From Rutidosis leptorrhynchoides (lineage: Eukaryota; Streptophyta; Magnoliopsida; Asterales; Asteraceae), in contig NC_092338.1 in the NCBI RefSeq assembly GCF_046630445.1, forward strand, positions 15,538,001 to 15,602,000: a stretch of 64,000 nucleotides of DNA. Direction: 5' to 3'. Position numbers and translations under genes: made by a program. Positions 52,308 to 64,000 of this stretch are shown here, one piece after another. Under the pieces are notes generated by a model. It was given only the letters and a program-made list of their open reading frames with translations. It ran no database searches and was not told the DNA's origin. The stretch's first letter is position 1; each line of letters begins with the position of its first letter.

Positions 52308-55300
52308 GCAACTACAACAATCATCCCAACAACAATAATAACCGCAACAACAACAACAATCAGAAGCAGCTATGCCAAAGGTGTGAAAAGTATCACTCGG
52401 GGTTCTGCACCAAATTTTGCAACAAGTGTAAAAGAAATGGTCATAGTGCGGCAAAGTGTGAGGTCTACGGACCAGGGGTTAACAGAATGAAAGGAACAAA
52501 TGGTGTCGGAACGAGTAATGGAGGAGCAAGTAGTGTCGGAGCAAGTTATGCCAATGTAGTTTGTTATAAATGTGGAAAACCGGGCCACATTATTAGAAAT
52601 TGCCCGAACCAGGAGAACACGAATGGACAAGGCCGCGAAAGAGTTTTCAATATTAATGCGGCAGAGGCACAGGAAGACCCGGAGCTTGTTACGGGTACGT
52701 TTCTTATTGACAATAAATCTGTTTACGTTTTATTTGATTCGGGTGCGGATAGAAGCTATATGAGTAGAGATTTTTGTGCTAAATTAAGTTGTCCATTGAC
52801 GCCTTTGGATAGTAAATTTTTACTCGAATTAGCAAATGGTAAATTAATTTCAGCAGATAATATATGTCGGAATCTAGAAATTAAACTGGTTAGCGAAACA
52901 TTTAAGATTGACTTGATACCAGTAGAGTTAGGGAGTTTTGATGTGATAATCGGTATGGACTGGTTGAAAGAAGTGAAAGCAGAGATCGTTTGTTACAAAA
53001 ATGCAATTCGCATTATACGAGAAAAAGGAAAATCCTAAATGGTGTACGGAGAAAAGGGCAACACGAAGCTACATCTTATTAGTAATTTGAAGGCACAAAA
53101 ACTAATAAGAAAAGGTTGCTATGCTATTCTAGCACACGTCGAGAAAGTACAAACTGAAGAAAAGAGCATCAATGATGTTCCTGTCGCAAAAGAATTTCCC
53201 GATGTATTTCCGAAAGAATTACCGGGATTACCCCCACATCGATTCGTTGAATTTCAAATAGATCTTGTACCAGGAGCTGCACCAATAGCTCGTGCTCCTT
53301 ACAGACTCACACCCAGCGAGATGAAAGAACTACAAAGCCAATTACAAGAACTTTTAGAGCGTGGTTTCATTCGACCAAGCACATCACCATGGGGAGCTCC
53401 TATTTTGTTTGTCAAGAAGAAAGATGGTACATTCAGGTTGTGTATCGACTACCGAGAGTTGAACAAACTTACATCAAGAACCGCTACCCACTACCGAGAA
53501 TCGACGACTTATTTGATCAACTACAAGGCTCGTCTGTTTATTCAAAGATTGACTTACGTTCCGGGTATCATCAAATGCGGGTGAAAGAAGATGATATTCC
53601 AAAGACTGCTTTCAGAACACGTTACGGTCATTACGAGTTTATGGTCATGCCGTTTGGTTTAACTAATGCACCAGCTGTGTTCATGGACCTTATGAACCGA
53701 GTGTGTGGACCATACCTTGACAAGTTTGTCATTGTTTTCATTGATGACATACTTATTTACTCAAAGAATGACCAAGAACACGGTGAACATTTGAGAAAGG
53801 TGTTAGAAGTATTGAGGAAGGAAGAATTGTACGCTAAGTTTTCAAAGTGTGCATTTTAGTTGGAAGAAGTTCAATTCCTCGGTCACATAGTGAACAAAGA
53901 AGGTATTAAGGTGGATCCGGCAAAGATAGAAACTGTTGAAAAGTGGGAAACCCCGAAAACTCCGAAACACATACGCCAGTTTTTAGGACTAGCTGGTTAC
54001 TACAGAAGGTTCATAACCCTTGACTGCACTAACGCATAAAGGGAAGAAATTTGAATAGAAGGATGAACAAGAGAAAGCGTTTCAGTTATTGAAGAAAAAG
54101 CTAACTACGACACCTATATTGTCATTGCCTGAAGGGAATGATGATTTTGTGATTTATTGTGACGCATCAAAGCAAGGTCTCGGTTGTGTATTAATGCAAC
54201 GAACGAAGGTGATTGCTTATGCGTCTAGACAATTGAAGATTCACGAACAAAATTATACGACGCATGATTTGGAATTAGGCGCGGTTGTTTTTGCATTAAA
54301 GACTTGGAGGCACTACTTATATGGGGTCAAAAGTATTATATATACCGAACACAAAAGTCTTCAACACATATTTAATCAGAAACAACTGAATATGAGGCAG
54401 CGTAGGTGGATTGAATTGTTGAATGATTATGACTTTGAGATTCGTTACCACCCGGGGAAGGCAAATGTGGTAGCCGACGCCTTGAGCAGGAAGGACAGAG
54501 AACCCATTCGAGTAAAATCTATGAATATAATGATTCACAATAACCTTACTACTCAAATAAAGGAGGCGCAACAAGGAGTTTTAAAAGAGGGAAATTTAAA
54601 GGATGAAATACCCAAAGGATCGGAGAAGCATCTTAATATTCGGGAAGACGGAACCCGGTATAGGGCTGAAAGGATTTGGGTACCAAAATTTGGAGATATG
54701 AGAGAAATGGTACTTAGAGAAGCTCATAAAACCAGATACTCAATACATCCTGGAACGGGGAAGATGTACAAGGATCTCAAGAAACATTTTTGGTGGCCGG
54801 GTATGAAAGCCGATGTTGCTAAATACGTAGGAGAATGTTTGACGTGTTCTAAGGTCAAAGCTGAGCATCAGAAACCATCGGGTCTACTTCAACAACCCGA
54901 AATCCCGGAATGGAAATGGAAAAACATTACCATGGATTTCATCACTAAATTGCCAAGGACTGTAAGAGGTTTTGATACTATTTGGGTAATAGTTGATCGT
55001 CTCACCAAATCAGCACACTTCCTGCCAATAAGAGAAGATGACAAGATGGAGAAGTTAGCACGACTGTATTTGAAGGAAGTCGTCTCCAGACATGGAATAC
55101 CAATCTCTATTATCTCTGATAGGGATGGCAGATTTATTTCAAGATTCTGGCAGACATTACAGCAAGCATTAGGAACTCGTCTAGACATGAGTACTGCCTA
55201 TCATCCACAAACTGATGGGCAGAGCAAAAGGACGATACAAACGCTTGAAGACATGCTACGAGCATGTGTTATTGATTTTGGAAACAGTTGGGATCGACAT

Positions 55301-55999
55301 CTACCGTTAGCAGAATTTTCCTACAACAATAGCTACCATTCAAGCATTGAGATGGCTCCGTTTGAAGCACTTTATGGTAGAAAGTGCAGGTCTCTGATTT
55401 GTTGGAGTGAAGTGGGGGATACACAGATTACGGGTCCGGAGATAATACAAGAAACTACTGAGAAGATCATCCAAATTCAACAACGGTTGAAAACCGCCCA
55501 AAGTCGACAAAAGAGCTACGCCGACATTAAAAGAAAAGATATAGAATTTGAAATTGGAGAGATGGTCATGCTTAAGGTTGCACCTTGGAAAGGTGTTGTT
55601 CAATTTGGTAAACAAGGGAAATTAAATCCAAGGTATATTGGACCATTCAAGATAATTGATCGTGTCGGACCAGTAGCTTACCGACTTGAGTTACCTCAAC
55701 AACTCGCGGCTGTACATAACACTTTCCACGTCTCGAACTTGAAGAAATGTTTTTCTAAAGAAGATCTCACTATTCCATTGGACAAAATCCAAATCAATGA
55801 AAAATTTTAATTAATTGAAGAACCCATTGAAATAATGGATCGTGAGGTTAAGAGACTTAAACAAAACAAGATACCAATTGTTAAGGTTCGATGGAATGCT
55901 CATAGAGGACCCGAGTTCACCTGGGAACGAGAAGATCAGATGAAGAAGAAGTACCCGCACTTATTTCCAGAAGATGAGCCAACACCTCCAATCGCTTAA
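51407..55999 (+). mobile_element. gag-pol region of Tekay-like copy 2
   Basis: Same order as copy 1: gag from the MAPTTRHT start, an AAC-repeat tract (52242-52310), zinc clusters (52370-52470 and about 52560-52605), protease (DSGADRSY near 52737-52760), RT ([11 protein letters not shown] near 53738-53770), RNase H ([10 protein letters not shown] near 54160), integrase zinc finger (near 54790-54850) and core (from 54930), and a chromodomain-like tail near 55850-55950. Sequence identity to copy 1 is high throughout. Multiple breaks make it non-functional. Confidence 0.92.
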
Positions 56000-56033
56000 A
56001 ATTTCGGGACGAAATTTATTTAACGGGTAGGTA

Positions 56034-59000
56034 CTGTAGTGACCCGAACTTTTCTGAATCTTTCTATGATTATATGTTTAATGAAAACTATATTTACATG
56101 ATTAAATGTTTCCAACATGTTAAGCAATCAAACTTATTAAGACTTGATTAATTGGAATAGGTTTCATATAGACAAATGACCACCCAAGTTGACCGGTGAT
56201 TCACGAACGTTAAAACTTGTAAAAACTATACGATGACATATATATGGTTATATATATAGTTAACATGATTTTATTATAAGTATGTATCTCATTAGGTATT
56301 TTAACAATGAGTTATATACATAAAAATGAGACTATTAATTTAAGAAACTCGAAAACGATATATATAACGATTATCGTTATAACAACGTCTTACTAGGTAC
56401 ATATGAATCATATTAAGATATTGATACACTTGGTTAATTATGTTAAATGATAAGTAAATATATTATTAAGTGTATTAACAATGAAATACATATGTAAAAA
56501 TAAGACTACTAACTTAATGATTTCGAAACGAGACATATATGTAACGATTATCGTTGTAACGACATTTAACTGTATATATATCATAATAATATATATTATA
56601 TATCATAATATCATGATAATATAACAATTTAACATCTCATTTGTTATAATAAACAATGGGTTAACAACATTCAACAAGATCGTTAACCTAAAGGTTTCAA
56701 AACAACATTTACATGTAACGACTAACGATGACTTAACGACTCAGTTAAAATGTATATGCATGTAGTGTTTTAATATGTATTCATACACTTTTGAAAGACT
56801 TCAAGACACTTATCAAAATACTTCTACTTAACAAAAATGCTTACAATTACATCCTCGTTCAGTTTCATCAACAATTCTACTCGTATGCACCCGTATTCGT
56901 ACTCGTACAATACACAGCTTTTAGATGTATGTACTATTGGTATATACACTCCAATTATCAGCTCTTAGTAGCCCATGTGAGTCACCTAACACATTTGGGA
57001 ACCATCATTTGGCAACTAGCATGAAATATCTCATAAAATTACAAAAATATGAGTAATCATTCATGACTTATTTACATGAAAACAAAATTACATATCCTTT
57101 ATATCTAATCCATACACCAACGACCAAAAACACCTACAAACACTTTCATTCTTCAATTTTCTTCATCTAATTGATCTCTCTCAAGTTCTATCTTCAAGTT
57201 CTAAGTGTTCTTCATAAATTCCAAAAGTTCTAGTTTCATAAAATCAAGAATACTTCCAAGATTGCAAGTTTACTTCCAAGTTTTCTAAATCCATTCCAAG
57301 TAATCATCTAAGATAAAGAAACCTTTGTTATTTATAGTAGGTTATCTTTCTAATACAAGGTAATAATCATATTCAAACTTTAATTCAATTTCTATAACTA
57401 TAACAATCTTATTTAGAGTGGAAATCTTACTTGAAATTGTTTTCGTGTCATGATTCTGCTTCAAGAACTTTCAAGCCATCCAAGGATCCTTTGAAGCTAG
57501 ATCCATTTTTCTCATTTCCAGTAGCTTTATCCAGAAAACTTGAGGTAGTAATGATGTTCATAACATCATTCGATTCATACATATAAAGCTATCTTATTCG
57601 AAGGTTTAATCTTGTAATCACTAGAACATAGTTTAGTTAATTCTAAACTTGTTCGCAAACAAAAGTTAATCCTTATAACTTGACTTTTAAAATCAACTAA
57701 ACATATATTCTATATCTATATGATATGCTAACTTAATGATTTAAAACCTGGAAACACAAAAAACACCGTAAAACCGGATTTACGCCGTCGTAGTAACACC
57801 GCGGGCTGTTTTGGGTTAGTTAATTAAAAACTATGATAAACTTTGATTTAAAAGTTGTTATTCTGGGAAAATGATTTTTATTATGAACATGAAATTATAT
57901 CCAAAAATTATGGTTAAACTCAAAGTGGAAGTATGTTTTCTAAAATGGTCATCTAGACGTCGTTCTTTCGACTGAAATGACTACCTTTACAAAAACGACT
58001 TGTAACTTATTTTTCTGACAATAAACCTATACTTTTTCTGTTTAGATTCATAAAATAGAGTTCAATATGAAACCATAGCAATTTGATTCACTCAAAACGG
58101 ATTTAAAATGAAGAAGTTATGGGTAAAACAAGATTGGATAATTTTTCTCATTTTAGCTACGTGAAAATTGGTAACAAATCTATTCCAACCATAACTTAAT
58201 CAACTTGTATTGTATATTATGAAATCTTGAGATACCATAGACACGTATACAATGTTTCGACCTATCATGTCGACACATCTATATATATTTCGGAACAACC
58301 ATAGACACTCTATATGTGAATGTTGGAGTTAGCTATACAGAGTTGAGGTTGATTCCAAAATATATATAGTTTGAGTTATGATCAATACTGAGATACGTAT
58401 ACACTGGGTCGTGGATTGATTCAAGATAATATTTATCGATTTATTTCTGTACATCTAACTGTGGACAACTATTTGTAGGTTACTAACGAGGACAGCTGAC
58501 TTAATAAACTTAAAACATCAAAATGTATTAAAAGTATTGTAAATATATTTTGAACATACTTTGATATATATGTATATATTGTTATAGGTTCGTGAATCAA
58601 CCAGTGGCCAAGTCTTACTTCCCGACGAAGTAAAAATCTGTGAAAGTGAGTTATAGTCCCACTTTTAAAATCTAATATTTTTAGGATGAGAATACATGCA
58701 GGTTTTATAAATGATTTACAAAATAGACACAAGTACGTGAAACTACATTCTATGGTTGAATTATCGAAATCGAATATGCCCCTTTTTATTAAGTCTGGTA
58801 ATCTAAGAATTAGGGAACAGACACCCTAATTGACGCGAATCCTAAAGATAGATCTATTGGGCCTAACAAACCCCATCCAAAGTACCGAATGCTTTAGTAC
58901 TTCAAAATTTATATCATATCCGAAGGGTGTCCCAGAATGATGGGGATATTCTTAAATATGCATCTTGTTAATGTCGATTACCAGGTGTTCACCATATGAA

Positions 59001-59286
59001 TGATTTTTATCTCTATGTATGGGATGTGTATTGAAATATGAAATCTTGTGGTCTATTATTATGATTTGATAATATATAGGTTAAACCTATAACTCACCAA
59101 CATTTTTGTTGACGTTTTAAGCATGTTTATTCTCAGGTGATTATTAAGAGCTTCCGCTGTCGCATACTTAAATAAGGATGAGATTTGGAGTCCATGCTTG
59201 TATGATATTGTGTAAAAACTGCATTCAAGAAACTTATTTCGTTGTAACATATTTGTATTGTAAACCATTATGTAATGGTCGCGTGT
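56034..59286 (+). repeat. 3' LTR of Tekay-like copy 2, interrupted
   Basis: This matches 46001-49286 closely and stops at ATGGTCGCGTGT, where the Athila-like LTR begins. The 5 bases CGTGT (59282-59286) are the expected left target duplication of that younger insertion. Confidence 0.93.
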
Positions 59287-61265
59287 TGATGTTATGCGAG
59301 GTGTATATAAAATAGCTTTAAATTTTACTAGGAAATACTATTAAATACGATACAATTTTACACAAGATATTTATTTATTTATTGAATGGATATACTTAAA
59401 CCTTGCTACAACACTTATAGGCAGTGTACCTAATCGTACAGTAGTGTAGTTTTTAGTAAGTCCGGTTCGGTCCACAGGGAATCTTTTAAATAAAGCTTAA
59501 CGCTATATTAGTTTTATTTTATAAAAATACAAATATATATATAAGTAATATTATTATTATAAAGGGGAGTTTTTACCGTATAATGACCGGTTTGTCGATT
59601 TTAAAACTTTAGTCGCAGTTAAAACCAAATGTAAAATATTAAATAAATAAAAGACTTAATTTAAAGCGTAAAATAAATAACGATAATGAAATTGCGAATA
59701 ATAAAAGTGCGATAAAATAAACTTGCGATAATTAAAAAGTGCAATTAAATACAATAACAATAAAAGTGCGATAATTAGAAGTGCAATTAAATATAAAATA
59801 AAGAAAATTAAATATGAAATAAAAGAATTATGCTTATTTAAACTTCCGTAATCATGATGTTTGACGTGTTGATTTTAGTTTTATGCCCATGGGTTAATTG
59901 TTCTTTGTCCTGGATTATTTAATATGTCCATACGGATTTGTCCATAATAGTCCATCAGTCATAAATATAAAGAGCGAAAGCCTTCGTCAAATTATTCTTA
60001 TTCCTGAAGTCAAATATTCCAACTAATTGGGGATTCGAATTGTAACAAGGTTTTAATACTTTGTTTAATGAATACACCAGGTTATCGACTGCGTGTAAAC
60101 CAAGATTTTACTACTTTGTTAACAATTACACCAATTACCCTTGAATGTAATTCACCCCTGTTTCAACAAGTCTATTAACTATTAATCCAGTTCCGTGTCC
60201 GGTAAAATGAATAATTATTGGTATTTATAGATATCCCGCCCACCGTACCCAGTCAAGCGTATGTGGTTATATATAAATACGTCGAATTATAAGTTTGTAT
60301 ATTAAATTAACAAGGTATTGTTTAGTTAATATAAAATCCATTAATAGCCCATAGTCTAATTTCCACAAGTGTCGTTTTTTTTTTTATCTAAACTCCAATT
60401 ATGGTACAAAGCCCAATTACCCAATTTTAGTAATTAGCCCAATATCATGATTACTTCGGTATTAAATAAGCATAATAATAACTTAGCTACGAGACATTAA
60501 TGAAAATAATATAAACATAACTTACAATGATTAAAAATAGCGTAGCGTTACACGGACAGAATTTCGACTTACACCCTTACAACATTCGCTAACATACCCT
60601 TATTATTAGGATTTTAAATTAAAATTAAAATTAAAATATAAATATAAATATAAATATTACGTATAGATATAGAGAGATTGATATATTGGATATTTTTTTA
60701 CGATCAGAATGCGCGAGCTTTATAGGCAGTTTCAACATTTGGGGCTCCGCGACTCGCGGCCCTTTTCTTCTTCAAACTCCGCGAGTCGCGGAGATCGTTT
60801 TTACAGCTCACCCACATTTGGCTCTTTATTTGCCGACGATTTATTTTATAAATATAATATATATATATATAATAAATATAATTAATTATATATTATATTA
60901 TATTTATATACATAATTAACTTGTAATTTTTAGTCCGTTGCGTCGAGCGTTGAGAGTTGACTCTGGTCCCGGTTCCGGATTTTCGAACGTCCTTGCGTAC
61001 AATTTAATATCTTGTACTTTGCGTTTTGAATCTTGTACTCTTGTAATTTCGAGACGTTTCTTATCAATAATTGGAACCTCTTTGATTGTATTTTGTACTT
61101 TTGAGCTTTTTGGTCGTTTGCGTCTTCAATTCGTCGAATCTGTCTTTTGTCTTCACCTTTTAATATTTAAACGAATATCACTTGTAAATAGAACAATTGC
61201 AACTAAAAGCTTGTCTTTCTTGAGGAATAATGCTATGAAATATATGTTCGTTTTTAGCATTATCA
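59287..61265 (-). repeat. 3' LTR of the Athila-like element
   Basis: On the minus strand it runs from TGATAATGCTAAAAACG to GCATAACATCA, with TG...CA ends and 5-bp terminal inverted repeats. It contains a perfect 15-bp GC-rich hairpin (60745-60793). ORFs inside (60686-61282) are not credible genes. Confidence 0.78.
60745..60793. other. GC-rich hairpin in the Athila-like LTR
   Basis: CTCCGCGACTCGCGG (60745-60759) is exactly complementary to CCGCGAGTCGCGGAG (60779-60793) across a 19-nt loop, in otherwise AT-rich sequence. It could be a transcript-level structure or a protein site. Confidence 0.85.
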
Positions 61266-61281
61266 AATATTCCCACACTTG
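61266..61281 (-). other. Polypurine tract of the Athila-like element
   Basis: Minus strand CAAGTGTGGGAATATT sits directly before the 3' LTR start, as expected for plus-strand priming. The core AAGTGTGGGAA recurs at 62545-62555 and 62892-62902. Confidence 0.7.
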
Positions 61282-63337
61282 AGCGTTGCTTGTCCTCAAG
61301 CAATATAGTCTTGAAATACTAGAATCACTTCTTTATTCTTCACACTTTGTACATCAGTGATTTCTATACGGCGGTATAAACAATGGTAGTAACGATATGG
61401 TTTACAGTCCCACATGACTATAAAAATTTAGATCCATTAAGGAAATTGGATCTTTATGAAAACATTTGATATTTTGAAAATTAAATCTAGTTTTTACCCT
61501 AGATAAGTTTTTCAGAATAACCCTTCACCGGTGTTTGCAAATTATTTTTGCGGGTTTGGTGGGTTTCATATTTGAAAATTTTAGCTCAAAACTTATGGTT
61601 TTGTGTCACCCACTTGCTAACCTTGTATTAGGAAAGCAACACGTCCAGTTTACTTGTCCCGTATATTACCTTTCGGTAAACTACCGTCCGGTTGTAAAGG
61701 AAGGCGTTGAACAAGCAACTGTTAAGGCAATGTCCCCTGACATGCTTTTAATTATGGTCTATAACGTGTCGGACGCAATTACTATCCTTGGTAGGAGCAA
61801 TAGTAAAGCTCACCCTTATAATTTTCCGGTCTGGCACAAGGTCCTGTCTTTGACCATGCTATGCAGCCACCGTTTTTACGGTTGACACCCGATTTGGTTC
61901 AGGTGACCTAATAAATTCCAGGTGAATTCCTAGGATTTTACGTTCAATGGTAATGAACGCATTGAAAATGGGTTTTTAGAAAACAAATCGGTTTGTAATT
62001 TTGATCAAAATATTTTCTCGTTCAAGCTCGAGTTTAGATATCATTGAATTCCATTAGTTTGTAATTCTCAATCTTTAAGGTCAATCTCAAGGATTGAGTA
62101 ATATCAGGCTTAAAAGCTGATTTTTGATCTTTTAAGGAGATTATCCTTTCTGGAGATCTGATTCATTAGTCTTATCAAGCTAATTTGCACGGTGCCCCCC
62201 CATTGTACGAGATAAATCCTTCTCATGGTTAGGATAAATCTGACCACTTGGCGACCCTGTTTAATGCTGAGGTCCGTGGATTTTCTGCTGATTTTAGAGA
62301 TGACTTTTCTAGATTTTTCGTCAACCTACAGCTGGTCTTGACGACAACTTCTTGACCTAAATCAAGAAGCGCGTGTCTTTTTCGGAAGACTTTACTTCCT
62401 TTTAATGATGGAATTGATTCATCGTGTAGATCCATCTTTCTTACAGTAAATCAGGTAAAACTTTTTAGTTTAGTCCAAAGCAAAAGTATTTTCAGTTATT
62501 TGTAAAAAAATATGTGACATATGTTTTGAATAACTTGGAGAATTTTCCCACACTTGGCTTTTATTTTCCTTTTTATTGTCCTCTATTCCATTTTAAATGA
62601 ATTTTAACATTTTGGTTTGTTTCTCAATTTATGTCCTTTCCGAGGTAACAATAATTTCGGTGTTAAAACCTAGTTTTATCATTCATAAATATGTATAAAC
62701 ATGATTTTGAGTTCATTTAATTGAAAATTTTAAAATTTTTTACTAGAATTGGGTAGTCAGTATATAAGACTAGGGCTGTTCTTTATTATCAGAGAGCACT
62801 AGATTCTAATACAACTACTGCTTTACTAGTATTTTTAATGGTAACCAAGTGTATAAAGTAAAAATTTTAAAATTCGAAAGAATTTAACCCCTTCCCACAC
62901 TTAAGATCTTGCAATGCCCTCATTTGCAAGAAATCAGTAACAATTTAAATTATTGAGGGTGATTTGTGTGAAAATGATTAAATTTTACCAAAGTTTCCAA
63001 ACATATTTGTGTTTGTGTTGAATGATAAATGGTGCACATCATTTGTTCATTCCGTCTTGTTGTTATATCACATTTATTTTGCATCTTGTCGTCAAAATTA
63101 GTTGCTTTTGCTGAACTTAATGCCAGTCTTTGAAAATGCGTTGTTTTACCCTGTTGTGTACATAAGATAAACTGCAAACATATATACATATTTTTGAAGT
63201 TTGGTATATTACCCCACATTCAAAAATTATTAAAATCTAATAATAAAAGTTAGAAAATTATAAAAACTATTACAATATTAACATAAGTATTAAACGTATC
63301 AACATTAAAAATTATAAAATAAATAAAACTAAGTAGA
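61282..63337 (-). other. Noncoding interior of the Athila-like element
   Basis: No credible ORF in about 2 kb. It contains two further polypurine-tract-like words (62545-62555 and 62892-62902, minus strand). Other motifs of pol are absent. Confidence 0.6.
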
Positions 63338-64000
63338 CTAGGGATGATACTGATACCAGTAGGGGTTCCATGCATAACCATATGTGCTATAAAATGCTTC
63401 GGCTGGGTTATACGTAGGATACGGTGGTTGGATCTCTATAGACCAGGGAGGGAATATGGGCGATGGAGTAGAAATATAGTTTCTACCTATATGTTGGCAA
63501 TAAGCTATGATTTGGTTTTGATGAACTTGCCAATCTTCAAATGCTCTATGTCTAGCATTTTCATACTCTTGTGAAGCTATAAACCTTTGCATTTCTGCCA
63601 TTTCATTTCCCCCTCCTACATTACCTTGCTTTTGGTTTCTCTCAACCTGTGAATGTCTACCATTATATCGTACTGCGGCGTTATTTCGCCTCTTCAAAAC
63701 TTTCGCACCATGGTATACATTTAAACCTATTGTATCTCGGGGTTCTGGTTCTTCGATTAGTAATCCCCCCCGACTTATATCCACACCGAGATATTTAGCA
63801 ATCAAAGTAATAAATATACCACCTCCTATTATGCTATGCGGTCTCATCCCCCTAACCATAGCTGATAAATAATAACCCACACAATAAGGTATACTTATAG
63901 CGCTTTGTGGGTCTCGAATACACATGTGGTAAAACAAATCCTGTTCATTTACCTTTTCCTTGTTCTTACCTCGTTGTGTAATCGAATTGGCTAAAAACCT
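63338..64000 (-). CDS. Athila ORF1-like protein, C-terminal part
   Basis: The frame is open from the window edge to a stop at 63338. Residues FLANSITQRGKNKEKVNEQD lead into IRDPQSAISIPYCVGYYLSAM and GGGIFITLIAKYLGVDIS, the Athila ORF1 signature also seen at 24982-25941. After a basic stretch (KVLKRRNNAAVRYNGR) the tail is rich in Gln, Pro and Tyr (PPYPTYNPAEAFYSTYGYAW), as in gag-side proteins of this lineage. The N-terminus lies outside the window. Confidence 0.78.
   Translation of the reverse strand, partial: RFLANSITQRGKNKEKVNEQDLFYHMCIRDPQSAISIPYCVGYYLSAMVRGMRPHSIIGGGIFITLIAKYLGVDISRGGLLIEEPEPRDTIGLNVYHGAKVLKRRNNAAVRYNGRHSQVERNQKQGNVGGGNEMAEMQRFIASQEYENARHRAFEDWQVHQNQIIAYCQHIGRNYISTPSPIFPPWSIEIQPPYPTYNPAEAFYSTYGYAWNPYWYQYHP

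Larger units (their letters stand above)
46001..59286 (+). mobile_element. Tekay-like Ty3/gypsy chromovirus, copy 2, with extra ORFs
   Basis: This is the same family as 8925-22460, in the opposite orientation. It has a full 5' LTR (46001-49435), primer site (49438-49449), acidic ORF (49645-50244), F-box segment (50382-51065), gag-pol (51407-55999) and a 3' LTR from 56034. An Athila-like element interrupts that LTR after 59286; its last 150 bp or so should lie beyond the window. The coding part is clearly a fossil with roughly half a dozen or more breaks. The right target duplication is outside the window. The LTRs differ from each other by a low percentage, so the insertion is also geologically recent. 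Confidence 0.92.
59287..64000 (-). mobile_element. Athila-like element, 3' part, apparently lacking pol
   Basis: In element orientation (minus strand) the window shows the end of an Athila ORF1-like gene (64000-63338), about 2 kb without coding sequence, a polypurine tract, and a 1979-bp 3' LTR. No reverse transcriptase or integrase motif occurs between ORF1 and the LTR, so this looks like a non-autonomous or deleted derivative. It inserted into the LTR of Tekay-like copy 2 and is therefore the youngest layer of this nest. Its 5' end is outside the window. Confidence 0.78.

Noticed and set aside
60686-61282. Two ORFs of 77 and 114 codons
   Set aside because: They lie inside the Athila-like LTR, across the GC hairpin and AT runs, with no family match.
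61535-61885. 116-codon plus-strand ORF
   Set aside because: Antisense to the Athila-like element interior, non-ATG start, no family. Kept as noncoding.

Overview
This is an AT-rich nuclear window from a flowering plant. The two intact host genes have eudicot-type introns. The LTR families, the LINEs and the solo-LTR-like relics look like those of Asteraceae; that family assignment is from memory and is not proven here. About nine tenths of the window is transposable-element sequence, much of it nested. I see no rRNA, true tRNA or CRISPR array.

Layout. 80-1519 is a Mutator-like non-autonomous transposon with a perfect 9-bp target duplication. 2.9-8.0 kb is an L1-type LINE that has lost most of its endonuclease, followed by an opposite-strand LINE 3' remnant. 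8925-22460 is a complete-ended Ty3/gypsy chromovirus (Tekay-like, minus strand) with 3.44-kb LTRs and a 5-bp duplication. 23107-30530 is a 7.4-kb unit bounded by hAT-like termini. It holds an Athila ORF1-like gene, a fragment of a host IQD gene, a SINE with a LINE inside it, and a foldback element built on telomere-like repeats. 30.5-34.4 kb is LTR-like relic sequence with simple repeats.

The gene island is 35.3-43.0 kb, both genes on the minus strand. The first is a complete six-exon LBP/BPI-family lipid/LPS-binding protein gene (489 aa, exons 35284-38290). The second is a five-exon IQD calmodulin-binding protein gene (345 aa, exons 41043-43001). Between and inside them lie a hAT MITE, a tRNA-derived SINE, a second telomere-repeat foldback element and a Helitron.

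44.97 kb to the end is a nest: an LTR fragment interrupted by a second copy of the Tekay-like family (46001-59286, plus strand, clearly broken), whose 3' LTR is interrupted by an Athila-like element (59287 to beyond the window).

The most unusual system is the Tekay-like family itself. Both copies carry, between the primer-binding site and gag, the same two extra ORFs in the same order: an acidic Glu-rich protein of about 200 aa and a captured F-box gene resembling Arabidopsis At2g35280-type proteins. Next in interest are the hAT-bounded 7.4-kb unit, which carries a fragment of the very IQD gene that lies intact 18 kb away, and the paired foldback elements with telomere-like cores.
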